The notes under the pieces are model-generated. The model was not told the origin of the DNA and ran no database searches. It was given only the letters and a program-made list of their open reading frames with translations. A DNA stretch of 64,000 bases from Forficula auricularia (lineage: Eukaryota > Arthropoda > Insecta > Dermaptera > Forficulidae), in assembly GCA_024734495.1 (NCBI GenBank), contig JALMQS010000816.1, positions 4,409,190 to 4,473,189 of the forward strand, given 5' to 3'. Position numbers and translations under genes: made by a program. Shown one piece after another: positions 54,242 through 63,998 of this stretch; positions within the stretch are counted from its first letter, which is position 1; each line of letters opens with the position of its first letter.

Positions 54242-54934
54242 TAATTATTTTATAACTATAATTCTAAGCACATGGAATAAGAGATTTACATAAATATTGG
54301 TAAATGTCAATTGGTCTTCAAATTTTAAACATCGACTAAATATATACTTTTTTATAACGAGTTTTCATACGTTATTTTCAGTATCTTATAATTGCCCGGT
54401 GTCTTTAAATATGTACAATTTACCTAGTGAATAAGAATATATGAATATATTTGTCAACAAATAATTCTGGGAAAAATGTTTTACATGAAATAATTTTTTA
54501 TATTAGGACTTAGAGGTATTTGAGAGATATTTAGGCTTACATTTACGCGATATACGTATGGCATGGTAGCCCCTGTGGACACGCAACCATTTCATCAGAA
54601 AAAGATTGGTTGAGCTTCAATTCTGGGGAAATTTCGAAAGTGTCATTTTCGCTAGTATTGCATTTTGCTAATCCAAGAGAGGAAACAGGAAATTAGACTT
54701 GTGAGTTCTGAGCAGACGCTGAATAAGTGAACCTAAGATGAGGTGGAAAGGACATATAAGGAGTAACTTGCTGTTGGGATTGAGGAAGAAGATGCATTAG
54801 AAAGAAAAAAGTGGAAAAGAGTTAACATTGTTCGAAATTCTTGGAAATTGGTGGCCAGATATTTATTATTAACAGCTCAGAGATGTAGCATCTATAAAGC
54901 TCTGATTCTGCATGATATAAAATTTTAATTATTA
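54242..54934. other. Spacer, no gene recognised
   Basis: 54690-54860 contains GATGAGGTGGAAAGGACATA, which may be a decayed LINE C-terminus (pattern RWKGHIRSN), but the match is too weak to call. Confidence 0.35.
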
Positions 54935-55690
54935 CTTTATCATACAGGGTATGGTCAAGTATTGTAATCGTGAATGAAAAAAGTGTTTTTTTTTCCTTCT
55001 TTTTTTTTTTTTTTTTTGAAATATCTCAAAAACGGCTGAAACTATTTTGATATACTATTATATATTGAGCTAAACCAAGGCATTTCGCTCTACAAAAAAG
55101 CTCTAATAAGTGAACATCGAAAAAATTATATTTTTTGAGATGACAATTTAATTCATACACTAAAAGTCCCATAAGCAATGGTGTTGTTGTCACTATGACA
55201 GCGAAAAAAGTTTACCCTAACTTTTCCAGCGACAAAACTGAACCTAGCTTTAAGATTCTAGTAGGCCTGCATCATCGGTGTCTAGCAACACTGACATGAC
55301 AACCAACATTGTAAACAATTTTATGTCAAACTTGCATTGTATGAAAATGTCGAGATTTGGAGAGTATTTATGTCTTAATTTTGTTAATTTTGTGATTTAC
55401 GTATTGATTCATTAAATTGTCTTACCGAATTACACTCAAGCTTTTTTTGGGTCGAAGTAAACTTGATATTTAATAATTCGAGTTTTGTTGCCTTTGGGCA
55501 ATTTAACTCAAAAAACTACCAGAAAAAATTACGAGTCCGTAGGTAGTCCAGGTAGTTTTTTTAATTTTAATTGCCAGGCAACAAAATTCTCATTAAAATG
55601 TCAAGTTTACTTCGGCAAAAAAAAGCTCTAGTGTAATTATAAGTGATAATTGTTTTGTCAAAATGTCTGTTAGTCTGTCTAGGTGGCTAT
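54935..55690 (+). mobile_element. IJ copy split by an FL insertion
   Basis: The I end ATTACTTTATCATACAGGG at 54935 runs to TTTTTTGAGAT (55143). The family sequence resumes at 55649 with GATAATTGTTTTGTCAAAAT. The missing part is replaced by the FL unit. J end is not reached. Confidence 0.6.
55144..55648 (+). mobile_element. FL element, intact-looking copy
   Basis: GACAATTTAATTCATACAC through CTAGTGTAATTATAAGT, about 505 bp, inserted into an IJ copy. It contains TTTCCAGCGACAAAACTGAA and the 220-bp hairpin (55428-55638). It shows the two FL modules moving together. Confidence 0.65.
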
Positions 55691-55934
55691 TATACATATA
55701 CTAATATACATATATAGCATTATATGTCTAGTATTCATATAAAAGTGAAAACAAAAAGTGATAATAAATTTAAGTAAAATTAATTTTAAGTACGAATTAC
55801 AAAACTATATCATACAAAAGCTAATTATTTCGAAAATGGATTCATATTTCTTAAAATCATTCTAATATATATAAGTACCTATGTATATGTGTAGGTACTT
55901 ATATCTATTTGAAATGAGAAGAGAGGACAACATT

Positions 55935-56334
55935 TTGGTTTTTTATTATGTATACAAAATTTGGTTGAATTTGGTTCGTAGAGGTATATTTTCATTTTTT
56001 GGCCCCCCTCCCCCCCTTAATTTTGGGTCGATATGCACCAAAACTACTCGTATGTGTGAAATTTGGTTTTGATATTCACACTAGTTTTTGAGCTAGCTCG
56101 TCCATAAAATTTGGTAACGCACAGACTAACTAACTAACAGAAATTTTGACAAAACAGTTATTATCTCAAAAAATATCATTTTTTCGATGTTCACTCATTG
56201 GAGCTTTTGTGTAGACCGAAATGACATGGTTTCGCTCAATTTTTTTAATTAAAATAGTTTCAGCCGCTTTTTGAGATATTTCAAAAACAAAAAACACTTT
56301 TTTCATGCACTATTACAATACTTGACCATACAAC
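55935..56334 (-). mobile_element. IJ family fragment
   Basis: One GTATACAAAATTTGG module, then GGTCGATATGCACCAAAA and CGATGTTCACTCATTGGAGC, ending at TACTTGACCATACAA. J end missing. Confidence 0.5.
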
Positions 56335-56367
56335 CGAGTACATCAAAAGATATATATTTATATAATA

Positions 56368-56447
56368 CGAGCTTTTCGTGCGTGCCTTCGGCAGGCCCTC
56401 GAAGCTCGGCCCTCCGGGCTGGTGCCCTGGCGGGCAGCGTCTCGGTC
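56368..56447 (-). mobile_element. Hel-B Helitron-like end, copy 4
   Basis: Minus strand: hairpin CCTGCC GAA GGCACG, 12-nt spacer, CTCG, host T. Sequence out to about 56532 matches copy 2 (CCACACTCCAAATGTATAC). Confidence 0.5.
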
Positions 56448-56532
56448 CAAAAATTGTATTCCTCTTAAAAAACCACACTCCAAATGTATACTCGTAAACT
56501 ACCGAAAATACATCGTCTCTTAAAAGTTTCAC

Positions 56533-56633
56533 CTCATTTTCGTCCTGACACAGATACAGAAATGAGGCTCTAGATATGAACGACTTAAGACATGCATGCC
56601 CGAATTTCTCATGGCAATACTGGATGGAGCAGC
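56533..56633 (-). CDS. Possible host exon, cysteine-rich (uncertain)
   Basis: On the minus strand GTGTTTTTTGTATGACAG could act as an acceptor, followed by 101 bp open in one frame (CSIQYCHEKFGHACLKSFIS, then FLYLCQDENE) and a weak donor GTGAAA. Four Cys in about 30 residues suggest an extracellular dom ain, but the right edge coincides with the boundary of a Hel-B-related repeat, which weakens the donor. No family recognised. Confidence 0.25.
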
Positions 56634-56826
56634 CTGTCATACAAAAAACACCTGATCTCTTTTAAATATTTGGAGCCTTATATCGATTATCGTCCCAAAT
56701 TAAAAAAAATGATATAATATAATTCTCCTCCTCACACGATCCCACTTATTTAAATAAATCTATTTCCACACAAAAAATATCACAATGCTGTAGATTATAG
56801 AAGAAAAAAATATTTCTAGATATATC

Positions 56827-57892
56827 GATAACGTCAATTGGGAAATTATGTTTAAAATATTAAAACAGGCGGGAATAAAATTCAGAGAGAGAAGACTAAT
56901 CTACAATCTATATCAAAACCAGACGGCAATTATAAATATTGGTGATGAACAAAGAGAAGCCAAAATAAAAAAAGGTGTAAGACAAGGATGTGTGCTGTCA
57001 CCCATGATTTTCAACTTATACATAGAAGAAGCGATTAAAGAATTCAAAGACAAAATTGATACAGGTATAGAAATCCAAGGTCAAAAGATCGCTATGTTAA
57101 GATTTGCCGATGACATTGCCCTTCTAGGAAGCAATAAAAAAGAATTAGAGGACGCCTTGAATGGAATTAACCAAATCCTAATAGAAGAAATCAAAATGAA
57201 AATAAACAAGAATAAAACCAAGGTCCTAGTATGTACAAAAAAAGAACAAACAAGACAGGAATGCATCAAAATTAACCAAGAAAACCTAGAAGGAGTTAAG
57301 GAATTCCGCTACCTAGGAAGTAAAATAACATGGGATGGGAGGAGCAAAAACGAAATTAAATCAAGAATTGCCCAAGCAAAAATGGGGTTTAATTCAAAAC
57401 AAAAACTACTATGCTCCTCTTCAATCAGCTTAGCAAACAGGAAGTTGCTATTGAAGACATATGTATGGAGCATAGCCATGTACGGGTGTGAAACCTGGAC
57501 AATTGGAAAAGCGGAGAGAAAGAGATTGGAGGCTTTCGAAATGTGGTGCTACAGAAGAATGATGAATATCAAATGGATGGATAAAATTACAAATGAAGAA
57601 GTTCTTGGAAGAATCGGAGAAAGAAGAACCTTGTGGAAGAGTCTGAAGAAGAGAAGAGGTCAAATGATGGGGCACACACTGAGACATGGGGGACTGCTTA
57701 GGGATATCTTGGAGGGGGAGGTGGGAAAGAAAAGGGGAAGGGGAAGACCCAGATTAGAATATTTCAACCAAATAATTGGGGATATGGGATGCCAGACATT
57801 TAGAGAGGTTAAACAGCTGGCGGGGGACAGAGTCGAGTGGAGACGGATTGTTGCATCAAACCAGTCTTAGGACTGTATACTCAATGATGATG
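56827..57892 (+). mobile_element. RTE/BovB-like LINE, 5'-truncated copy B
   Basis: AGATATATC is duplicated at both sides (56818-56826, 57893-57901). It begins inside the RT domain and ends in a short (GAT)n tail rather than poly-A. Copy A at 33662-34104 is nearly identical over the shared part but has its own duplication, so both are separate recent insertions. Confidence 0.88.
56848..57870 (+). CDS. RTE/BovB-like reverse transcriptase, C-terminal two thirds
   Basis: Open for 340 codons without damage. The frame upstream of the first Met reads NVNWEI, where an AFD..W block would end, so the element is truncated just after the first catalytic Asp motif. Present are GVRQGCVLSPMIFNLYIE (44-61), the catalytic FADD (86-89), FRYLGSKITWDG and the long C-terminal YGCETWTI and KRGRGRPRLEY blocks. 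These are typical of RTE/BovB-type LINEs, many of which are annotated in insects as craniofacial development protein 2-like. It has lost the endonuclease and cannot move by itself. Confidence 0.85.
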   Translation: MFKILKQAGIKFRERRLIYNLYQNQTAIINIGDEQREAKIKKGVRQGCVLSPMIFNLYIEEAIKEFKDKIDTGIEIQGQKIAMLRFADDIALLGSNKKELEDALNGINQILIEEIKMKINKNKTKVLVCTKKEQTRQECIKINQENLEGVKEFRYLGSKITWDGRSKNEIKSRIAQAKMGFNSKQKLLCSSSISLANRKLLLKTYVWSIAMYGCETWTIGKAERKRLEAFEMWCYRRMMNIKWMDKITNEEVLGRIGERRTLWKSLKKRRGQMMGHTLRHGGLLRDILEGEVGKKRGRGRPRLEYFNQIIGDMGCQTFREVKQLAGDRVEWRRIVASNQS

Positions 57893-58094
57893 AGATATAT
57901 CAAAAATGCTATTTATTTTGCCAAAGGTCAAATATAAAGAAAGACGGAAAAATGACAAACATAATATATCTTTGAATATAAATTAATAATTCAAAAGGAA
58001 AACAATTATAATAAATAAAATATAATATATAAAATATAAATCAAATAAGATGTGAATAATTTCTTCTGTGCGCAAAGAAAAAAGCGAATTGAAT

Positions 58095-58167
58095 ATTAAA
58101 TTTTTGAGTGGCGGGGCGGGGGGGGGGGCGGAATAATTATCGATATATTTAATGTTTCTTAATTTAA
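58095..58167. repeat. Repeat piece shared with the Hel-B neighbourhood
   Basis: GAGTGGCGGGGCGGGGGG and TTAATGTTTCTTAATTTAAA match 26800-26870. The next LINE begins immediately after it. Confidence 0.6.
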
Positions 58168-58316
58168 AACAGTGGAAAGAAAGTAATATTATTTTATTAT
58201 TTAAGAAATGAGATAGAAGAGAGATTGGGAATTAAAGACCATTGACACTGTCATCCAATGTTTATAAAATATTTATGAATCTGTTAAAGAAAAGGATGCA
58301 AAACAAATTAATTTTC

Positions 58317-58772
58317 TTTTAGAATTCCGCGGAGTAAACTCGCGAGCAAATCCACTCAACGGAATTTTTAACAAATTATAAGTAAATTTGTTTTTCTAGT
58401 ATATTTATACAACTATAGAAAATTATCAAATTAAATTAATCTTAAGAAATTCAAAGAGAAATTCAAAGATGTTTTTATAAAGCGAAATTTAGAAAATACT
58501 TAGCGAGACTACCGTTTTATAAGAACCTTTGAGGTCCAGCTGATTCTCCATCCTGAACCAAGAGAGCGAAAAAAGATATGGTCCATCTGGATGTTACCCG
58601 GTATCAATCCGCGTATAGCCCGCATGATACCCCACCCCGGACCACCCAGAGGGACATGGCATCTCAAGTTCTTATATATTACTCTCTCGATTCAGACGCC
58701 TTTTACAAGTCTATTCTTACATAGAGAGATGATACAAATTAATTTAGAATTCCGCGGAGAATTTAATTAATT
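58317..58772. mobile_element. Unclassified 456-bp insertion with 12-bp target duplication
   Basis: AAATTAATTTTC occurs at 58305-58316 and 58773-58784 and splits the RTE-2 frame exactly. Removing the insert plus one copy restores the order IF then NQPLEQ. A 16-bp direct repeat TTAGAATTCCGCGGAG lies near both ends (58319-58334 and 58744-58759). The interior is GC-richer (GATACCCCACCCCGGACCAC) and non-coding. No inverted ends and no poly-A are seen, so the class is unknown. Confidence 0.7.
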
Positions 58773-59175
58773 AAATTAATTTTCAATCAACCATTGGAAC
58801 AGGCTGGTTTCAGACCGGGTTTCTCGACGCATGACCAACTCCAAAGTGTGAATCAGATAATTGAAAAGGCGATGGAATACCAGTTTACAGTATATATAGC
58901 TCTATTGGACTACGAAAAGGCTTTTGACTCGTTAAACCAAGATTATATATTTCACGCATTGAAGAGTCAAGGTATGGATATGGGCTATATTCTTTTGTTA
59001 AGAAACACTTATGAAGGATGTCAAGCTAGAATTCAGATGGAAGAATCTGGCCCTTTCTTTGACGTCGAAAGAGGAGTAAGACAGGGAGACCCGCTATCAC
59101 CTCTTTTGTTTAATTGTGCCTTGGAGCAAATATTTAGACAGTTGGATTGGCATCAAAAGAAATTCGGCTTAAACA

Positions 59176-59972
59176 TGTAATAAATCGGACTTCTCTAATT
59201 AGATTTATTCTAGTATTAGATTATTCATTATCGAGTTTGCGGCAAATGGAATGTACAGTTAGGGAATGCGGCCTATGTTTTTGACCTGAAGAGTAGGCTC
59301 AATACCGACCCTAAATTCCCAGGTAAAGCACAGAAGTAGCAAGCAATAGCGAGAGAACATTTTCAAGGGAGAGAGAAAGAGACAGAGCTATCTTGGGCTT
59401 CGATGAGTGCGTTCATGTGAAGGGGGACGAGGGGAAATTGGTTTTTGAGAGACCTGTGAAGATTCGATTCGGGGAGAGGACGAACAGTTTTTGAGTTGGG
59501 ACAAGGATCGACAAGTCGATTTTGGGAGTAAAAATTAATCTCGCTAGAGATTGATTTCGCAGTGGAGATTGGTCTGAAATTCGAAGGGGAAGTTTGAAAA
59601 ACGAGAGATTGATGTAATAAAAGTTTGGGGTATTAATTAAGTGTTAAAATTAAGTTAGAAAAAGGCCTATAAGTTTTAAGTTATATATAAAAATATAAGT
59701 TGGAGAAATTAACCAGATTGCAGAAAATTGTAAGTAAAATGTTTTATAATGAACTACACTGTTTTCCTTATATTACCAATTGTTGCATAGATTATAATTA
59801 ACTGTTCTCTATTTTTTGTTATCTTCAAAATATTAAAATTAAACTTAAATTCGCTTGTTATAACTTCTGACTATAATTTCCACACCTATATTCTAGAATT
59901 AAGCATTGTCCAGATCACCTCAGAGGAGACAACAAATGAATGCAGAGATGGAAGCTCGCGCTAATTCCTACA
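59176..59972. mobile_element. Probable solo LTR, 797 bp
   Basis: It interrupts RTE-2 between its GDPLSP and FADD motifs. It starts TGTAATAAATCGG and ends CTAATTCCTACA, i.e. TG...CA, and AACA is duplicated on both sides (59172-59175, 59973-59976). A 4-bp duplication and TG/CA ends fit a Ty3/gypsy-type LTR left by recombination between two LTRs. Candidate polyadenylation signals (AATAAAAG near 59616) are present. There is no primer binding site or gag/pol frame. Confidence 0.6.
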
Positions 59973-60964
59973 AACATTTATGGAAGATATGTCTCAATAA
60001 CTTGAGATTCGCTGATGATTTGATACTTATGGCGACGTCAGAGGAACAAATTACCGATATGATTAGAGATGTATGTAGAGAGAGTGAAGTGGCAGGTCTG
60101 AAAATTAATACTAGAAAATCTTTAATTATAACGAACGGTCCCAGTATAAATGTAAAGATGAAGGACGACTTACCACCAATACAAACTAAAGAAAACACAA
60201 TTTATTTGGGACAGGTCATATCGTTTAAGAATAAAATGGATCTCGAAATTAAAAGAAGAAAAAGTCAATCATGGAGCAAGTTCTGGGGATTAAAGTACAT
60301 TTTTAAAAATAATGATATCTCTCTTCAGAATAAGATTAAAGTTTACAAAAGATATATTATACCAATACTTATATATGGAGCCCAGACTTGGACCACTACA
60401 GCAAAAACTCTACTTATGTTGGAGAGAACACAGAGGGCCATGATAAGATCGATTTTGAAGATAAAGAGAATGGATCGCATAACAACAGAATCCATGTATA
60501 AAAGAACACGGATCGAGGACCTGAGAATAATAATTAAAAGGTATAAATGGAGATGGGCGGGTCATCAGGTTAGGAGTCAAGACGATAGATGGTCCAAGAT
60601 ACTAACAGAATGGTGCCCAATAACTATGAAAAGGAAAAGAGGAAGACAAAATGCGAGATGGAGCGACGACATCGCGGAGATGATGGGTAGGGATTGGTGT
60701 AGAACTGCGAGACAAAGAAGAGCATGGCAATTCCTTGGAGAGGCCTATGCCCGGAAGGGCCTAGTTTCATATAATTAATTGTAATTAAAGTTTTGTTTAT
60801 AATTATGTTAAATAAAAGGCTTATTATTATTGTATGCTGATTTTATTGCACTTTCTCAGCATTGCTGCTGGAAAAATTTCACCTATCCCTTAGATGGAGT
60901 GGGATTAGGCTCGGTCGATGCGGAAAGGAAATTCATCCTGGCCCGCATGATGTTCCCGATGGTC

Positions 60965-61646
60965 TTAATTCAGGAATTTCCGCACAATGTGGCATGTCTG
61001 AAGAATCGCGATCTTCTGGGTCGTTTTGAAAATCCAATTTGGCATGCCTATCTTCTCTAAATTCTTTACAAAGTTAGGAGCAACAACTGCCTCTGCGGAT
61101 ATTACTAGAGGAATGGTTGTGACTTTATTTAATTTCCAGATATTTTTCATCTCTATCGCCAGGTCTTCATATTTTCTTATTTTTTCATCCTCTGTTGACT
61201 TGATGTTGTGCGTCAAAGGGATAGCGATGTCGATTAAGATGGCTGTCTTCTCGATTTTGTTGAGGATGACAATATCTGGTCTGTTATGGGCTACTCGCTT
61301 ATCTGTGAGAATGGGTCTGTCCCAGTACATCAAATAGTTTGGTCCCTCAAGCATGATTGCCAGCTGTTGGTGTATTAGTTTGGCGACTTGGTTATGACGT
61401 CCAAGATATGCGTTGTCCGCTAATGCCGAGCATCCTGACATGATGTGTTCGATGGATTCCCCAGGTTTACCTACAAATATCTGTCACGTTCATTTTCAAG
61501 ACATGTTTCTGATAATTTCTGGTTTTCATTACCCTATCTTGAATAGCGAAGATAAACCCCTCAGTCTCTGGATATAGGTCCTCGTGCAGCAGCCATCTCA
61601 GCGATGCCTGCCGATCGATGTTTCTGTCATCTATCAACCCCGGGAA
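60965..61646 (-). pseudogene. R4/Dong-type endonuclease domain, broken
   Basis: After the TGA, the frame continues (DRNIDRQASLRWLLHEDLYP, then FIFAIQDRV) to a TAA near 61475. There a small deletion cuts the zinc-finger C..C motif (only CR remains). The downstream frame resumes with GESIEHIMSGCSALA and holds the restriction-like nuclease core (RPDIVILN...AILIDIAIP), with its PD and D residues in place, ending at 60965. The element's late domain is thus separated from the reverse transcriptase by two lesions. Confidence 0.8.
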
Positions 61647-63998
61647 TCATCCGTGCATCTCTTTGCCTCTCCATTTTTGGATCTCTTCACTTATCGATGG
61701 TAATGCAAATGGAGGTTCATCTTGTTGGAGTCTCAGAGGTGTGTATCCCACATCAGCCCCAACCACAATCTTCATGAGCTCACAACTCGAAGATTTGAAT
61801 TTGACTCTCATTTCGGATTCAAGGACTCTGCATTGATTCAATATATTAATCAAACCTCTTCCTCCTTCCTTTCTGGGTAAATACAGACGTATAGTGGATG
61901 AGTTTGGGTGTAAGAAGCGGAACTTAGTCATGATCGTTCGAGTAAGGCGATCCAATCTCTCCAGGTCCGTATTGGACCATTTTAAGATCCCAAACGAATA
62001 CGTCAGGACCGGTACAGCCCATGAATTGATGGAGTCAACTATACGTTTGCCTGTTAACTTGGTGTTGCAGATTTTTGTAACACGTTTTTTGTATTTATCT
62101 CCGAAGTCATGCTTTAGCTGAGTGTGGTTAAGTTTGGCATTTTGCGAAATTCCTAGATATTTATAGACCGAGCCCTCCTCGAGCTCACAAATTCCATGAG
62201 ATCCATCCCCATCCCGGTCGACCGCACCTTTTTTGATGTTAATTATTGAGCATTTCTCCAGCCCGAATGACATTCTGATATCTCTGGTGAATGTTTCCAC
62301 GGTGCTGAGAAGGATCCCGAGCTTCTGCGAGTTTTCAGCATACAACTTGAGATCATCCATCAGCAGCAGGTGATTTAGTTTTTTTGGAGCATTTCTGGCA
62401 ACACTATACCCAATCTTGGTGTTGATAAGTAGTTCGGAAAGCGGGTTCAAAGCTAGGCAAAACCAGAGAGGAGACAGTGTGTCTCCCTGAAAAATTCCAC
62501 TTTTGATGTTAATCCTTCCTGCTTGTTGTCCGTTCACCATCAATCGAGTTCTCCATGTTTTCATCATACTAGCTAAGAGGTTCTTAATGTTCGGTGCGAT
62601 CTTGTAGATATCTAAGACCTTGAGCAACCAGTCATGGGGGACGCTGTCAAAAGCTTTAGCATAATCAATATAAGCTAAGCTCAGATTCCGACGCTTAATT
62701 TGGACTTGTTTCAACACTACTGCATCGATTGTCAGTTGATGTTTGCAGCCAAGAGTCTTTCTGATGCATCCCTTTTGTTCTTCTGCGATGATCCCATTCG
62801 TTTCACAATGTTGGTAAATATTGTTGAATATTACAGAAGTTAGGAGCTTATAAAATACTGATAGACAGGTGATTGGTCTATAGTTCTTCGGATCATTTAC
62901 TTCACCTTTTTTATGAAGCAGATGCGTAATTCCTTCAGTCAGCCAATCCGGAGCTCTGTTTGGGTCCTTTAATATAGCCGTGAAGCCGCGCGCTAGCGAT
63001 CCGTGTGTCGCAGAGAGGTATTTAATCCAGAAGTTTTGGATTCCGTCTGGACCCGAAGATTTCCAGTTACTGGTCCGTTTAACTGCATCGGTGACATCTT
63101 CTTCTGTGAACTCGGTGTGTGGCACTTCAGGCACAGTATCATCCGAGTATTTTTCGGCAGTTTTGCAGGTCCATCGAGCCTCACCATTGAAATGTTTATC
63201 CCCACACCAGACCGACTTCCAGTAATCCCTGAAGTTAGCATGGTTCAACGAAGCTCCGGGACAGTTGTTATCTGTTTGACTTTCCAGCTGCCTAAAGAAC
63301 GAACGTTGATTTTTAAAGTATTTTGCATTTTGCTCCTTCCGCTTGGTTGCTTCGTTGTATCGTCGCAGTCGTGCACCCTTTACCTTAGCTTTTTGCCTGT
63401 ACGTGTCTTTCAATTTCAATAGTTGTTGTTGAGCAATAGGGCTGTCAAGATCGATTCCTGATTCCACGCAAAGTCCAATAATTTTCCTCTTCATCTTCCG
63501 GGATCTTTTGCCTGCCAACCATTGATCAAGGAGATCCGCCTTCGATCTGAATTGATCGATACTCTTTTCCAGTCTCCATTGCCATGCTGGTTTTCGCTTA
63601 ATTGGTTTTACGAATTTTTCTTGTTTTCTTTGAAATGTTCTTTGTCCATTAAGTTCGATGATTGTAACCGCAGCGCAATAGACAGCCAGTTGTATCTCGT
63701 TGATGTGTTCTTCGTTTTTCAGGTGGTCATTAAGGATATTATTGATTATTACCAGGTTTCTTGATGCTTTTCTGGGGTTGTCTAGTTTAGGTATTCTCGG
63801 TCTGCTCGATGGGTCAGTATTTCTATTAAACTCCAAGAGACTATAAAATCGATTTTTCAATTCGGTGTTTTCTTGAGGGGTTTCATCCATCGGGCTTTGA
63901 TTTATTTCTTCTGCTTCTTGAGGTGTAATTAGGGCAGGATTGAGGATTTCTGGTATATTTTGAGGTTGTGTGAGGTTGATATCTTCGCTCAGCGCAGT
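61647..63998 (-). CDS. R4/Dong-type reverse transcriptase (partial at its start)
   Basis: The frame is open from the window edge; the first Met is at 63890, but codons before it (EEINQSP) also read as protein, so the true start is beyond 64000. Residues 1-260 from that Met are a charged N-terminal region (QRKQEKF, KRSRKMKRKI). RT motifs: SSGPDGIQNFWIKYL (279-293), KNYRPITCLSVFYKLL (335-350), AKAFDS (411-416), IFQGDTLSPLWFCLALNPLS (466-485) and the catalytic LMDD (510-513), an R4-type variant of the YADD box. The frame stops at a TGA in 61647-61649 just after KEMHG. The same frame continues as protein beyond it, so that stop is a mutation. Function: target-primed reverse transcription. Confidence 0.88.
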   Translation of the reverse strand, partial: TALSEDINLTQPQNIPEILNPALITPQEAEEINQSPMDETPQENTELKNRFYSLLEFNRNTDPSSRPRIPKLDNPRKASRNLVIINNILNDHLKNEEHINEIQLAVYCAAVTIIELNGQRTFQRKQEKFVKPIKRKPAWQWRLEKSIDQFRSKADLLDQWLAGKRSRKMKRKIIGLCVESGIDLDSPIAQQQLLKLKDTYRQKAKVKGARLRRYNEATKRKEQNAKYFKNQRSFFRQLESQTDNNCPGASLNHANFRDYWKSVWCGDKHFNGEARWTCKTAEKYSDDTVPEVPHTEFTEEDVTDAVKRTSNWKSSGPDGIQNFWIKYLSATHGSLARGFTAILKDPNRAPDWLTEGITHLLHKKGEVNDPKNYRPITCLSVFYKLLTSVIFNNIYQHCETNGIIAEEQKGCIRKTLGCKHQLTIDAVVLKQVQIKRRNLSLAYIDYAKAFDSVPHDWLLKVLDIYKIAPNIKNLLASMMKTWRTRLMVNGQQAGRINIKSGIFQGDTLSPLWFCLALNPLSELLINTKIGYSVARNAPKKLNHLLLMDDLKLYAENSQKLGILLSTVETFTRDIRMSFGLEKCSIINIKKGAVDRDGDGSHGICELEEGSVYKYLGISQNAKLNHTQLKHDFGDKYKKRVTKICNTKLTGKRIVDSINSWAVPVLTYSFGILKWSNTDLERLDRLTRTIMTKFRFLHPNSSTIRLYLPRKEGGRGLINILNQCRVLESEMRVKFKSSSCELMKIVVGADVGYTPLRLQQDEPPFALPSISEEIQKWRGKEMHG

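Larger units (their letters stand above)
58168..60778 (+). pseudogene. RTE-type reverse transcriptase, broken into three blocks
   Basis: Block 1 (58168-58316) reads WKESNIILLFKK, has an in-frame TGA, then MNLLKKRMQNKLIF. Block 2 (58785-59175) continues NQPLEQAGFRPGFSTHDQLQ, LLDYEKAFDSLNQDYI with the first catalytic Asp, and GVRQGDPLSPLLFN. Block 3 (59977-60778) opens with LNNLRFADDLILM (the catalytic FADD) and runs through GHQVRSQDDRWSK, RGRQNARWSDDIAEM and WQFLGEAYARKG to TAA. The C-terminal blocks are typical of insect RTE-like endonuclease-reverse transcriptases. It differs from copies A and B. The first 24 or so residues of the 290-residue frame at 59906 are LTR sequence, not RT. Confidence 0.82.
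58168..60832 (+). mobile_element. RTE-type LINE ('RTE-2'), 5'-truncated, with two insertions
   Basis: Reverse transcriptase pieces lie at 58168-58316, 58785-59175 and 59977-60778. They are separated by an unclassified insertion with a 12-bp duplication (58317-58772) and a probable solo LTR (59176-59972). The 3' UTR is very short and ends TTATTATTATTG at 60821-60832, an RTE-style microsatellite tail. The R4-type LINE on the minus strand starts right there. Confidence 0.8.
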
